DNA of 64,000 nt from Candidatus Saccharimonadota bacterium (lineage in GTDB: Bacteria > Patescibacteriota > Saccharimonadia > Saccharimonadales > Saccharimonadaceae), in assembly GCA_017431465.1 (NCBI GenBank), contig JAFRLA010000012.1, positions 1 to 64,000 on the forward strand, in the 5' to 3' direction. Position numbers and translations under genes: made by a program. The notes below the pieces were generated by a model that worked only from the letters and a program-made list of their open reading frames with translations, searched no databases and was not told the origin of the DNA. Shown here piece after piece: positions 7,480-15,068 of the stretch. Each line of letters starts with the position of its first letter. The first letter of the stretch is position 1.

Positions 7480-8160
7480 ATGGATAAATCTTTTCATGGC
7501 TCAGGATATAAAACCGAGCGAGATGCCCTAGAGTTAAAAAACATCTCTTTTTTAATTATAAATGGCGAAAGAAATCGCCATGTTTTGGATAATATATCGT
7601 TTAAATTTAAACCTGGCGAACTGATTGTTTTGACCGGCCCAAACGGCAGTGGCAAATCTACTCTCGCTGAAATCATTGTGGGTATCAAGAGCCCAAAAAG
7701 TGGCCAAATTCTTTTAGGCGGCGAAGACATTACTTCGAAAAATATTACCGAGCGTGCCAAACTCGGAATTTCCTACTCTTTTCAGCAGCCCATCTGTTTT
7801 AAGGGGGTAACAGTAAGAGATTTACTAGAGATAGCTAGGCCAGAAAATCAAGCTTTCAAAGAACTAGAAATTGTGGGCTTAGAAAAAGACGAATATTTGG
7901 ATCGCGAGGTCAACAAAACCCTATCCGGTGGCGAGCTTAAACGCATTGAAATTGCCACTGTTCTCGCCAGGAACTCTAAGGTGATGATTTTTGACGAGCC
8001 CGAAGCCGGTATCGATATTTGGAGTTTCGACAATTTGATTAAAGTTTTTAAAAAACTTCGCCAGAAGAATAAAGATAAAATAATCATTATTATTTCTCAT
8101 CAGAAACCAATTATGGATATTGCTGATCGTGTGATAATCTTGAAGAAAGGGAGTCTATGA
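7480..8160 (+). CDS. sufC: SufC-like Fe-S assembly ATPase
   Basis: A soluble ABC ATPase of 226 residues that powers the SufB/D scaffold. Walker A GPNGSGKST (about 50-58), the Q-loop in SYSFQQP, signature LSGGELKRIEIA and Walker B VMIFDEPEAGID are all intact; the sequence LSGGELKR and the EAGIDI stretch are typical of SufC rather than transporters. Start ATG lies after AAGGA (5-nt spacing) with a leader of about 90 nt. The stop overlaps the next start (ATGATGA), so the two are coupled. Confidence 0.9.
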   Translation: MDKSFHGSGYKTERDALELKNISFLIINGERNRHVLDNISFKFKPGELIVLTGPNGSGKSTLAEIIVGIKSPKSGQILLGGEDITSKNITERAKLGISYSFQQPICFKGVTVRDLLEIARPENQAFKELEIVGLEKDEYLDREVNKTLSGGELKRIEIATVLARNSKVMIFDEPEAGIDIWSFDNLIKVFKKLRQKNKDKIIIIISHQKPIMDIADRVIILKKGSL

Positions 8161-9080
8161 TGAATCTTGATGAAATTGAAAAGGATTTATTGAAGCGAGT
8201 CGCCGATATTTCTGGCGTGCCAGAAGGCGCTTATAACTTCCGCATTAATGGTAAATCTGTTGGCAAAAAAAGCACTAAAAACATTGACGTAAAATCCAAA
8301 GCTGAGGAATCTGGCATTGATGTTTTTATCGAACCGGGCACAAAAAAGGACGTCGTCCACATCCCGGTAATTTTGAGTGAAAGCGGCCACAAAGAAACCG
8401 TCTACAATGATTTTTATATTGGCGACAATTCTGAAGTCACTATTGTTGCTGGATGCGGAATTTATAATTGCGGAGTTAAAAACTCAATACATGACGGAAT
8501 CCACGCTTTTCATGTTGGAAAAAACTGCAAGGTAAAATATATTGAAAAGCATTATGGCACTGGCCCGTCTGCCGGTAAAATCCTAAACCCAACTACCGAA
8601 TTGCACTTAGACGAATCATCCTATGTAAAATTAGAGCTCGAACAAATTGCCGGTGTAGACTCTACTAGCCGTTTAACTAAGGCTGATTTAAAGAATGATG
8701 CGAAAATTGAGATTGAAGAAAAACTTCTGACACATGGCCGCCAAATTGCTAAAAGTAATATTGAAGTAACCCTAGAAGGTGAAAACTCTACTGCGGATAT
8801 AGTCTCTCGTTCCGTCGCTCGCGACACTTCAAAACAAAATTTCAAACTCCATATCACAGGGAAGACGACTTGTCGTGGACATTCTGAATGTGACGCAATC
8901 ATTATGGACGATGCCAAAGTTATTGCTACGCCTTCACTTGACGCTGAGAGTCTCAATGCCGAATTGATTCACGAAGCCGCCATTGGAAAGATCGCCGGCG
9001 AACAACTAACGAAGTTAATGACGCTAGGTCTCACACCCGACCAAGCAGAGTCCAAAATCATAAACGGCTTCCTAAAATAG
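8157..9080 (+). CDS. Short SufB/SufD-family scaffold
   Basis: A 307-residue protein with the SufB/D beta-helix core: VIVAGCGIYNCG near residue 97-108, repeated strand-turn units (FHVGKNCKVKYIEKHYG), and the C-terminal signature SLDAESLNAELIHEAAIGKIAGEQL followed by a MTLGLTPDQAESKIINGFL helix. It is much shorter than E. coli SufB (495) or SufD (423), and only one paralogue is present. A single SufBD-type protein paired with SufC matches the minimal SUF-like (SMS) systems of archaea and some bacteria; the name SufB versus SufD cannot be decided here. Confidence 0.85.
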   Translation: MMNLDEIEKDLLKRVADISGVPEGAYNFRINGKSVGKKSTKNIDVKSKAEESGIDVFIEPGTKKDVVHIPVILSESGHKETVYNDFYIGDNSEVTIVAGCGIYNCGVKNSIHDGIHAFHVGKNCKVKYIEKHYGTGPSAGKILNPTTELHLDESSYVKLELEQIAGVDSTSRLTKADLKNDAKIEIEEKLLTHGRQIAKSNIEVTLEGENSTADIVSRSVARDTSKQNFKLHITGKTTCRGHSECDAIIMDDAKVIATPSLDAESLNAELIHEAAIGKIAGEQLTKLMTLGLTPDQAESKIINGFLK

Positions 9081-9090
9081 CGCGCCTTAT

Positions 9091-9146
9091 GAAAGCGCCT
9101 AGATTGGTGATTTCTTTGTTCGAAGCGCGCCTTCCGGCGAGCGAGA
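9091..9146 (+). repeat. Direct repeat, copy 2, flanking sufC-sufD
   Basis: Begins GAAAGCGCCTAGATTGGT like copy 1, then diverges slightly and ends GCGAGCGAGAA. Here the segment is non-coding, although it contains the same four codons that end the IscU-like gene. Confidence 0.75.
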
Positions 9147-9155
9147 ACAAAAAAT

Positions 9156-9176
9156 CGCCGAGATAGGCGTTTTCTT
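9156..9176 (+). terminator. Terminator after the SufB/D-like gene
   Basis: CGCC-GAGATA-GGCG followed by TTTTCTT. The same CGCC/TTTTCTT design occurs at 7286 and 9096. Confidence 0.6.
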
Positions 9177-9250
9177 GGCTGGGATGGAGGGATTCGAACC
9201 CCCGAATGGCGGGACCAGAACCCGCTGCCTTACCACTTGGCGACATCCCA
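9176..9250 (-). tRNA. tRNA-Gln (CTG)
   Basis: On the minus strand: acceptor TGGGATG pairs with CATCCCA, anticodon stem GCGGG/CCCGC encloses TTCTGGT (anticodon CTG, reads CAG), T arm GGGGG/TCCCT-type stem with TTCGAAT, discriminator G and encoded CCA. A -10 element (TGGTATAAT) lies at 9265-9273 on the same strand. Confidence 0.93.
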
Positions 9251-9301
9251 TTAGGTACCTAAACATTATACCACAAAATCCTAGTAAAATCCAGATAAAT
9301 A

Positions 9302-9310
9302 TGCTAAAAT
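9302..9310 (+). promoter_or_regulatory. Extended -10 of the glucan phosphorylase gene
   Basis: TGCTAAAAT, 13 nt before the ATG, so the leader is only a few bases long. Confidence 0.6.
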
Positions 9311-9323
9311 AAGCACAAGAATT

Positions 9324-11078
9324 ATGGAAAAACTTACGAAACACCCGCTGGAGACAATTGAAGACGTTGATGAATTTTACGAACGTCTTGATCGCAAAAA
9401 TCTGACCCAGTCTCTTTCTGAAGATCGCCCATACACTTATTGGACTATCGAACTTTACGACAAGAAAAATGGCATCCGCGGCGGTGGCGGCCTTGGCGTC
9501 CTTGCAGCCGATACGAGAAGAGTCGCCGAGCAAATGAACGTGCCTCTAACTTTAATTACTCCGTTTTATCCGTCCGAGCAACACCAAGATTGCATCGTCA
9601 AAAACGAAAATGGCAACTTCAAGTTCGAAAATAAAACCCGCTCCGAAAAAGTTGATTACGAAAAATTTGGCTACACTTTTATTGATACCGTAAATATAAA
9701 ATGCAACAGTGAAATCGCTAGCCTTGATGTGATTGAGAAACAACTCGGCAGCACTAAGATCCTTTGCATTACCGAACCGAATTTCGGCGAGCTTTATTCC
9801 GGCGATTCCGGCGGAGATCATCGCCTATACCAAGAAGTTGCGCTCGGTTTCGGCGGTTACCAAGCCTTAAAACTCGTAGGCTTAAAACCTGCAATTATGC
9901 AACTAAACGAAGTCGCAACTTTCTTCGCCGCACTAGCCCGCCTAGACGAATTAGCGTCGAACGGTATGGATTTCTACGAAGCTGTCGTCTATACTAGAAA
10001 ACATACTTTATATACGAATCACACTCTCGTCCAAGCGGCCGAGGCCAGTTTCCACTACGACCAGTTCGAGCGTTATGTCTTCCCAAACCTAAAGTCGCCA
10101 GCCGTAAAAAAATGGCTTTCCGATAAATTCGATAACGGCACCATCCGCCTTTCTACCGTTACAATCGAAATCGCCGAACTAAGATCGGGTGTCAGCAAAC
10201 TCCACGCCCGCGTCGCAAATTACCACGAGCTCTCCGGCAAAAAAGTAAAATTCAAAGCCGTAACAAACGGCATCGACATCCCGACTTGGACCGAACCAGA
10301 AGTTATAACTTACCTAAAAGACCAGGGAATTATCGATAAATTCTATCTCCCGACCGAAGACTACGAGGAAAAAATAAACAACATTTCCGCTAAAGATATT
10401 AGGAAACTAAAATTACAGGGCCGAAAAGAGCTAAATAAAGTCCTGGAACATCGAAAAGATCAGTACGGCAACAACATCAAAATCCCAGAAGACGCACTGC
10501 TTTTCGAATTCAAGCGCCGCTTTGTTGATTATAAACGCCCGTGGCTGCCGTTTTCCGACCCAGAGAAATTAAAAGAAATTCTAGAAACTTATAATGCTCA
10601 TTATATTCTCGCTGGCCGCGTCCACGAAGGCGACACACGGATGTCCGAAAGACTAAAAAATCTCCTAAAACTAATTGACGAAGACGAGATTTTAAAGGCG
10701 CGCGTCCACTATCTTCCAGATTACGACGAAGAGCTCGGCCGCGCTCTAAGCCTCGGCAGCAATGTCGCAATCAACACCCCGATTGTCGGCCTTGAAGCCT
10801 GTGGTACATCCTGGATGAAAGATATCATTAACCTCGGCATCCTCGTCAGCACCCACGACGGCGGCGTCGCCGATTGCTCGGCAGACAGCTATCTAAACAT
10901 TTCTGGTTCGACTGAGTTTGAGGAAGTTAAACACTTGTATGAACGCATGGACGAAGCCGCGAAAGCCTGGAACGAAGACTTTAACCTCGAATATATTATT
11001 AAAACCGAGTTAAAGAACTTCCTTCCAGTCATTTCCGGAACCAGAATGTTAAAAGATTACCTAAACTATCTATTCTAA
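9324..11078 (+). CDS. Alpha-glucan phosphorylase (GT35 family)
   Basis: Phosphorolysis of alpha-1,4-glucans to glucose-1-phosphate. The 584-residue protein matches the short AlgP/MalP-like form (E. coli enzymes are about 800). Recognisable blocks in order: GGGGLGVLAADTRR (about 53-66), LNEVATFFAALARL, VTNGIDIPTW, FKRRFVDYKRPWLPFSDPEKL and NTPIVGLEACGTSWMKD, in which the lysine of the EAxGTSxMK motif binds PLP. Its product could feed GalU (62.4 kb) for nucleotide-sugar synthesis. Monocistronic with a bidirectional-type terminator downstream. Confidence 0.88.
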   Translation: MEKLTKHPLETIEDVDEFYERLDRKNLTQSLSEDRPYTYWTIELYDKKNGIRGGGGLGVLAADTRRVAEQMNVPLTLITPFYPSEQHQDCIVKNENGNFKFENKTRSEKVDYEKFGYTFIDTVNIKCNSEIASLDVIEKQLGSTKILCITEPNFGELYSGDSGGDHRLYQEVALGFGGYQALKLVGLKPAIMQLNEVATFFAALARLDELASNGMDFYEAVVYTRKHTLYTNHTLVQAAEASFHYDQFERYVFPNLKSPAVKKWLSDKFDNGTIRLSTVTIEIAELRSGVSKLHARVANYHELSGKKVKFKAVTNGIDIPTWTEPEVITYLKDQGIIDKFYLPTEDYEEKINNISAKDIRKLKLQGRKELNKVLEHRKDQYGNNIKIPEDALLFEFKRRFVDYKRPWLPFSDPEKLKEILETYNAHYILAGRVHEGDTRMSERLKNLLKLIDEDEILKARVHYLPDYDEELGRALSLGSNVAINTPIVGLEACGTSWMKDIINLGILVSTHDGGVADCSADSYLNISGSTEFEEVKHLYERMDEAAKAWNEDFNLEYIIKTELKNFLPVISGTRMLKDYLNYLF

Positions 11079-11107
11079 AAACGCGCCGCTAAACCCGACG
11101 CGTTTTT
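11077..11107. terminator. Bidirectional terminator
   Basis: AAAAACGCG pairs with CGCGTTTTT over a 13-nt loop, giving a U-tract on either strand between two convergent genes. Confidence 0.85.
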
Positions 11108-11120
11108 AGCTAAAATTCTA

Positions 11121-11768
11121 CTAGGAAATCTTTCCGCGCGAAAGTTTCAGAACTTTATCCGCCTGCTCTGCCACTTTCCGAGAATGCGTCACTATAATTA
11201 CAATCTTTTTATCCTTATGCGCCAAATCCTTAAACACATCGATAATTTTTGCCTCGGTATCCTCGTCCAGATTTCCCGTCGGCTCATCCGCCACGATAAT
11301 CGGCACATCCGAAGCCAGCGCCCGAGCTATCGCCACGCGTTGCTGCTGCCCACCCGATAATTTATTAACCAACCTGGAAGAAGCCGCCTCATCCAGCCCG
11401 ACCTTCTTCAGATATCTCAGCGGATCGTCGTGCCGACCAGCAAAGTCAATCGCCACCTGTACATTTTCCGCCGCCGTCATATATTTAATTAGGTTGAAAC
11501 TCTGAAACACGATATTTACATATTTTAACCGGAAGTCGGAAAGTCCAATCTCGCGAATCGATTTGTTATTGTATTTTATATCCCCGTCCTGAATCTCGTC
11601 CAGCGCGGAGAGGAGGGAAAGCAGCGTGGTCTTTCCCGAACCGGACTCGCCCTGGATGGCGTAGAGTTTCCCCTCGGAAAACTCCGCCGAAACGCCTTTT
11701 AAAACTTTGACCGGCTCCGTTTGATCCTTATAAGTATATTCTAAGTCCGAAATTACTAACCTATTCAT
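11121..11768 (-). CDS. ABC transporter ATPase (MacB/LolD type)
   Basis: A 215-residue ATPase partner of the adjacent FtsX-fold permease. Walker A GESGSGKTT (about 39-47), Q-loop IVFQSFNLI, signature LSGGQQQRVAIARA, Walker B PIIVADEPTGNLD and the switch His in VTHS are all canonical; the TGNLDEDT stretch is typical of MacB/LolD/FtsE-type ATPases. It starts 2 nt after the permease stop. This family usually drives mechanotransmission, exporting peptides or lipoproteins or sensing wall-active compounds rather than classical uptake. Confidence 0.9.
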   Translation of the reverse strand: MNRLVISDLEYTYKDQTEPVKVLKGVSAEFSEGKLYAIQGESGSGKTTLLSLLSALDEIQDGDIKYNNKSIREIGLSDFRLKYVNIVFQSFNLIKYMTAAENVQVAIDFAGRHDDPLRYLKKVGLDEAASSRLVNKLSGGQQQRVAIARALASDVPIIVADEPTGNLDEDTEAKIIDVFKDLAHKDKKIVIIVTHSRKVAEQADKVLKLSRGKIS

Positions 11769-11769
11769 A

Positions 11770-13278
11770 TTACTCCTTTCCTTGTAAAATTTTCTTTGGC
11801 GAGTAGCGCAAGATGCTAATCGCCGGAAGCAGCAATGCCACTAAAATCACGCCGTAACCGCTCGCAAATAGTAGCGCAAAATCCGAAGGTTTCGCCGAGA
11901 TATTAATTTCGTCAATCACATTTTCAGAAGTTTCAGAAACTCTATTCGACGAGTCCGACATCTCCGGCATACTCGGCGTATCGCCGCCCATCGCGCCCGG
12001 CTTAAACGACCCGCCAGGCCCGCCGCTCGGGCGTCCAAAGTTCTTTTCCGAAGCTTCAGAAGAAGAAGCAATTTGCGAATCAAGAATTCCTTGCCCCATA
12101 GTCTTCGCTAGAACCGTCGAAGTCGCCGTAGACAGCGCAAACGCTGCCGTCCCGACCATAACAAGTTCTAGGAAAATTTGTCCAATAATATTTAGTTTTT
12201 TCGCACCTAGCGAAGTCAAAACGCCAATCTCATAGCGACGGTCTTTGACATTAATCATCACGATTAGCGTGATAATTAATGCTGCCGCGACGATTACGAT
12301 GATTAGAATCGTCGTCGCAAAACTCCCCACGCTCTCAATCGGCCCGACCATCTGGTCGTACTCTCTCGTATCCTCGCTAGCGGTCAAATTTTTCTCGGCA
12401 AGCTCCGGAAACTCTGATTTGATCCAGGAAATAAACGCTTCCGCATTCTCCGCATTTTTAAGTTCATACGAAACATTTTCAACTTTATAATCGCCGTCAT
12501 TATAATCATCTGCAGAAATAAATTTCGCCGCCGTATCTACATTCATATAGATCGTGTTCGCGTTAAACATATTCTCCGAAATATCATAAATACCCATAAT
12601 AGTCAGCGAAACCGCCTCGCTATTATTGATATTTGTCATGGTAATTGTATCGCCAACTTTAAGGCCATTTTCCTCAGCGAGATCAACCGAAATGATACAC
12701 TTATCCGCGTCATCCTCATCGAAATACTCACCCGACGAAATCGACATTGAACCATTTTCAACCTGCTGAATAAATGCATAAGAATTTATGCCGGAAATCT
12801 TAAAATCACCGGAATTCTCTTCGGAATTTGGACCACCGAATCCGCCGCCGGAGAATCCATCGCCGCCCGAAGGGCCGCTGGTCTCAATCGCGGTTAGACT
12901 GTCGCTATTCGCCGTCGTCGAAACACTATATGTATAGTCTTTTACATAATCCGACTGCGCAATTTTATCCGCGACCGACTTCGTCACACTCGGCCGCTCA
13001 AATTTCGCCGGCGCGGATGACGAAGACTCGAGCTCCTCAAGACTCTTCGAGCTCGGATCGCCTATCTCCTCACGTAGCTTACTCATATCCGCCTGAATCG
13101 TCACGGTCCCGCCAAGCGATTCTTTCGCATATTCCATCTGCTCATTTACCGCAGATTTAATAACTATGGCCGCTAAAATCAGGTTGCTCATTGCAAATAA
13201 AATCAACCCGATAATAATCGACCTCCCCGGCTTTCGCTTTACCGAAAGCCACGATCTTTTTAGCATATTCCTAAACAT
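11770..13278 (-). CDS. MacB/FtsX-type ABC permease
   Basis: A 502-residue permease: N-terminal basic segment (KRSWLSVKRKPGRS) and TM1, a large extracytoplasmic domain (about 45-300), then three TM helices with the FtsX signature (KDRRYEIGVLTSLGAKKLNI). Two Gly/Ser/Pro-rich low-complexity stretches interrupt it, one inside the extracytoplasmic domain and one between the second and third C-terminal helices. I start it at the ATG at 13278, 6-7 nt after GAAAGGA; another in-frame ATG 15 nt upstream has no SD. It is divergent from the response regulator gene, with the likely operator between them. Confidence 0.85.
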   Translation of the reverse strand: MFRNMLKRSWLSVKRKPGRSIIIGLILFAMSNLILAAIVIKSAVNEQMEYAKESLGGTVTIQADMSKLREEIGDPSSKSLEELESSSSAPAKFERPSVTKSVADKIAQSDYVKDYTYSVSTTANSDSLTAIETSGPSGGDGFSGGGFGGPNSEENSGDFKISGINSYAFIQQVENGSMSISSGEYFDEDDADKCIISVDLAEENGLKVGDTITMTNINNSEAVSLTIMGIYDISENMFNANTIYMNVDTAAKFISADDYNDGDYKVENVSYELKNAENAEAFISWIKSEFPELAEKNLTASEDTREYDQMVGPIESVGSFATTILIIVIVAAALIITLIVMINVKDRRYEIGVLTSLGAKKLNIIGQIFLELVMVGTAAFALSTATSTVLAKTMGQGILDSQIASSSEASEKNFGRPSGGPGGSFKPGAMGGDTPSMPEMSDSSNRVSETSENVIDEINISAKPSDFALLFASGYGVILVALLLPAISILRYSPKKILQGKE

Positions 13279-13320
13279 ATATCGTCCTTTCATTTAATGT
13301 TACGCTTATTATATTTACTG

Positions 13321-13375
13321 AACCTTAATAGAACCTTAAAATATAAAAAATTTATTTTAAGGTTTATTTAAGCTT
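13321..13375. promoter_or_regulatory. Candidate OmpR-type operator array
   Basis: AACCTTAA occurs at 13321 and again at 13332; TTAAGGTT at 13357 and TTAAGCTT at 13368 repeat the same sequence on the other strand. Each pair is spaced exactly 11 bp, the spacing favoured by OmpR/PhoB winged-helix regulators, and the array sits between the permease and response regulator starts. Confidence 0.65.
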
Positions 13376-13383
13376 TTAGAGGG

Positions 13384-13389
13384 TATAAT
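13384..13389 (+). promoter_or_regulatory. -10 of the two-component operon
   Basis: TATAAT ends 6 nt before the response regulator ATG (leaderless spacing). The operator repeats lie where a -35 would be, as expected for an activator. Confidence 0.65.
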
Positions 13390-13395
13390 AGAGGC

Positions 13396-14061
13396 ATGAG
13401 AATATTATATGTAGAAGACGAAAAATTTTTAGCCGACGCCGTGATCCACGTTTTGGAAAAATCCGGCATTTCTGTCGAATGGACAGACGATGGGGAAGAA
13501 GGCTTAAACCTTGCGATGAAACCAATTTACGACTGCATTGTTTTAGACGTAATGCTACCGAAAATGTCTGGCTTTGATATCCTACGCCACATCCGCGAGC
13601 GCGAAATAAAAACGCCAGTTATCATGCTATCTGCGCTCTCCCAAGCTGAGGATAAAATCAAAGGCTTAAATTATGGCGCAGACGATTATCTCGCAAAACC
13701 TTTCAAGACCGCCGAGTTGATCGCCCGGCTCCAGGCCCTGTCCCGCCGCCCTGCGCTTCAGGACGAAAAAGTCATTCGTTTCGGCGACCTATATTATAAT
13801 AAGGAAAATCGCACGTTAAATGAACTCGACCTAACGGAAAAGGAGGCCCTGCTTCTAGAAACGCTTTTACAAGAGCCCGATCGCGCAAAGAACAAAGAGT
13901 ACATCCTAAATCACATTTGGGGCAGCGATAACTACGGCGACGATAATTATGTCGAGGTTTATATTAGCTATCTTCGCAAAAAACTCAAGAAGTTGAATAG
14001 TAAGGTCCAGATTAAAACTATCCGAAATCTTGGCTATAAACTAGTTTCTAAGGTAGAATAG
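13396..14061 (+). CDS. OmpR-family response regulator
   Basis: A 221-residue DNA-binding regulator. Receiver domain residues 1-115: acidic pocket VEDE (8-9), phosphoacceptor Asp51 in IVLDVMLP, and the later Lys in YLAKPF. The C-terminal winged helix (about 125-220) ends with the typical VYISYLRKKLKKL...IRTIRNLGYKL-like pattern. It precedes the sensor kinase by 4 bp. Its own promoter region carries 11-bp-spaced repeats that probably are its binding site, so autoregulation and control of the divergent ABC pair are likely. Confidence 0.92.
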   Translation: MRILYVEDEKFLADAVIHVLEKSGISVEWTDDGEEGLNLAMKPIYDCIVLDVMLPKMSGFDILRHIREREIKTPVIMLSALSQAEDKIKGLNYGADDYLAKPFKTAELIARLQALSRRPALQDEKVIRFGDLYYNKENRTLNELDLTEKEALLLETLLQEPDRAKNKEYILNHIWGSDNYGDDNYVEVYISYLRKKLKKLNSKVQIKTIRNLGYKLVSKVE

Positions 14062-14065
14062 AAGT

Positions 14066-15046
14066 ATGTTTGGGAAACTAAAACGAAAATTCATTTTAAC
14101 CGCCTCTTTAAGTTCCGCGGCGGTCATCATTATCGCTTTTTCGGCGATATATTTCATCGTTTCCCAAAATGTCACGCGCCGCCCGCCGATGCCAAATGGC
14201 GAAGCCAAACCCATGCTAAATGAAACACCGGAAAAACCTGAAAGCTTAGACGAGAACACTCGCACTTATTTCGAAGAGCGTATTAAAGACGACCGCGAAA
14301 AATCTCTAACCACGCTTTTGATTTCCTTGATTACTACCGGCGTGGCCATGGAAATCCTAGTCGTGTTCGCCTCATTTTTCCTGGCCGAAAAATCTATTAA
14401 ACCGGTCCGCGAAGCTTACGAAGCTCAGAAATCTTTCATCGCCAACGCTTCCCACGAAATTAAAACTCCGCTCGCCGTTATCCAGGCGAACCTCGAGGCT
14501 GCCGACATAGAAGGAAATCCTTGGCTCGATAATGTCGCGAAGAAAACCGAGGAACTAAGCGTTCTAAACACCCAGCTTCTATCGCTTGCAAAAATGGATA
14601 CACTCGAAGAAACTGGCGAGCCTGAAGAAATTGAATTAGACACTTTGCTTGAAGAAATCGCTAGTTGTTACACACCAAAACTAAAAAAGAAGCATGCAAA
14701 CCTAAAAATCGTTAAACTAAAAAAATCGGAAAAAACCGCCGCGAAAAAACTAAACCGCGCCGACTTGAACCAGCTCCTGAATATTCTAATCGACAATGCG
14801 ACAAAATATTGTGACAAAAATGTGGAGATTAAAATCGCTCCAGATGAAATTATAATTAAAAACGACGGTGCCACCATTTCCAAAGAAAACCAAAAACACG
14901 TTTTTGACCGCTTCTACCAAACCGACAAAACTAAGCCTGGTGTCGGACTTGGCCTTTCTATCGCAAAGCAACTCGCTGAGAAAAATCATTGGGACTTAAA
15001 AGTCGCATCAGGAAACAAAACCACGACCTTTACCCTGAACTTCTAG
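14066..15046 (+). CDS. Sensor histidine kinase
   Basis: A 326-residue membrane kinase. TM1 about residues 11-33 and TM2 about 78-100 enclose a short, proline-rich extracytoplasmic loop of only about 45 residues, so it may sense within the membrane or through the partner ABC permease, as BceS-type kinases do. The DHp box is FIANASHEIKTPLAVIQANL with phospho-His130; N-box LLNILIDNATKYC, G1/G2 motifs (VGLGLSIAKQLAEKN) are intact. No HAMP domain is evident. Pairs with the response regulator just upstream. Confidence 0.9.
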   Translation: MFGKLKRKFILTASLSSAAVIIIAFSAIYFIVSQNVTRRPPMPNGEAKPMLNETPEKPESLDENTRTYFEERIKDDREKSLTTLLISLITTGVAMEILVVFASFFLAEKSIKPVREAYEAQKSFIANASHEIKTPLAVIQANLEAADIEGNPWLDNVAKKTEELSVLNTQLLSLAKMDTLEETGEPEEIELDTLLEEIASCYTPKLKKKHANLKIVKLKKSEKTAAKKLNRADLNQLLNILIDNATKYCDKNVEIKIAPDEIIIKNDGATISKENQKHVFDRFYQTDKTKPGVGLGLSIAKQLAEKNHWDLKVASGNKTTTFTLNF

Positions 15047-15048
15047 TA

Positions 15049-15057
15049 TGTTATAAT
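15049..15057 (+). promoter_or_regulatory. Extended -10 of the ABC exporter operon
   Basis: TGTTATAAT, 11 nt before the ATG at 15069. Confidence 0.6.
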
Positions 15058-15068
15058 ATGTAGATATT

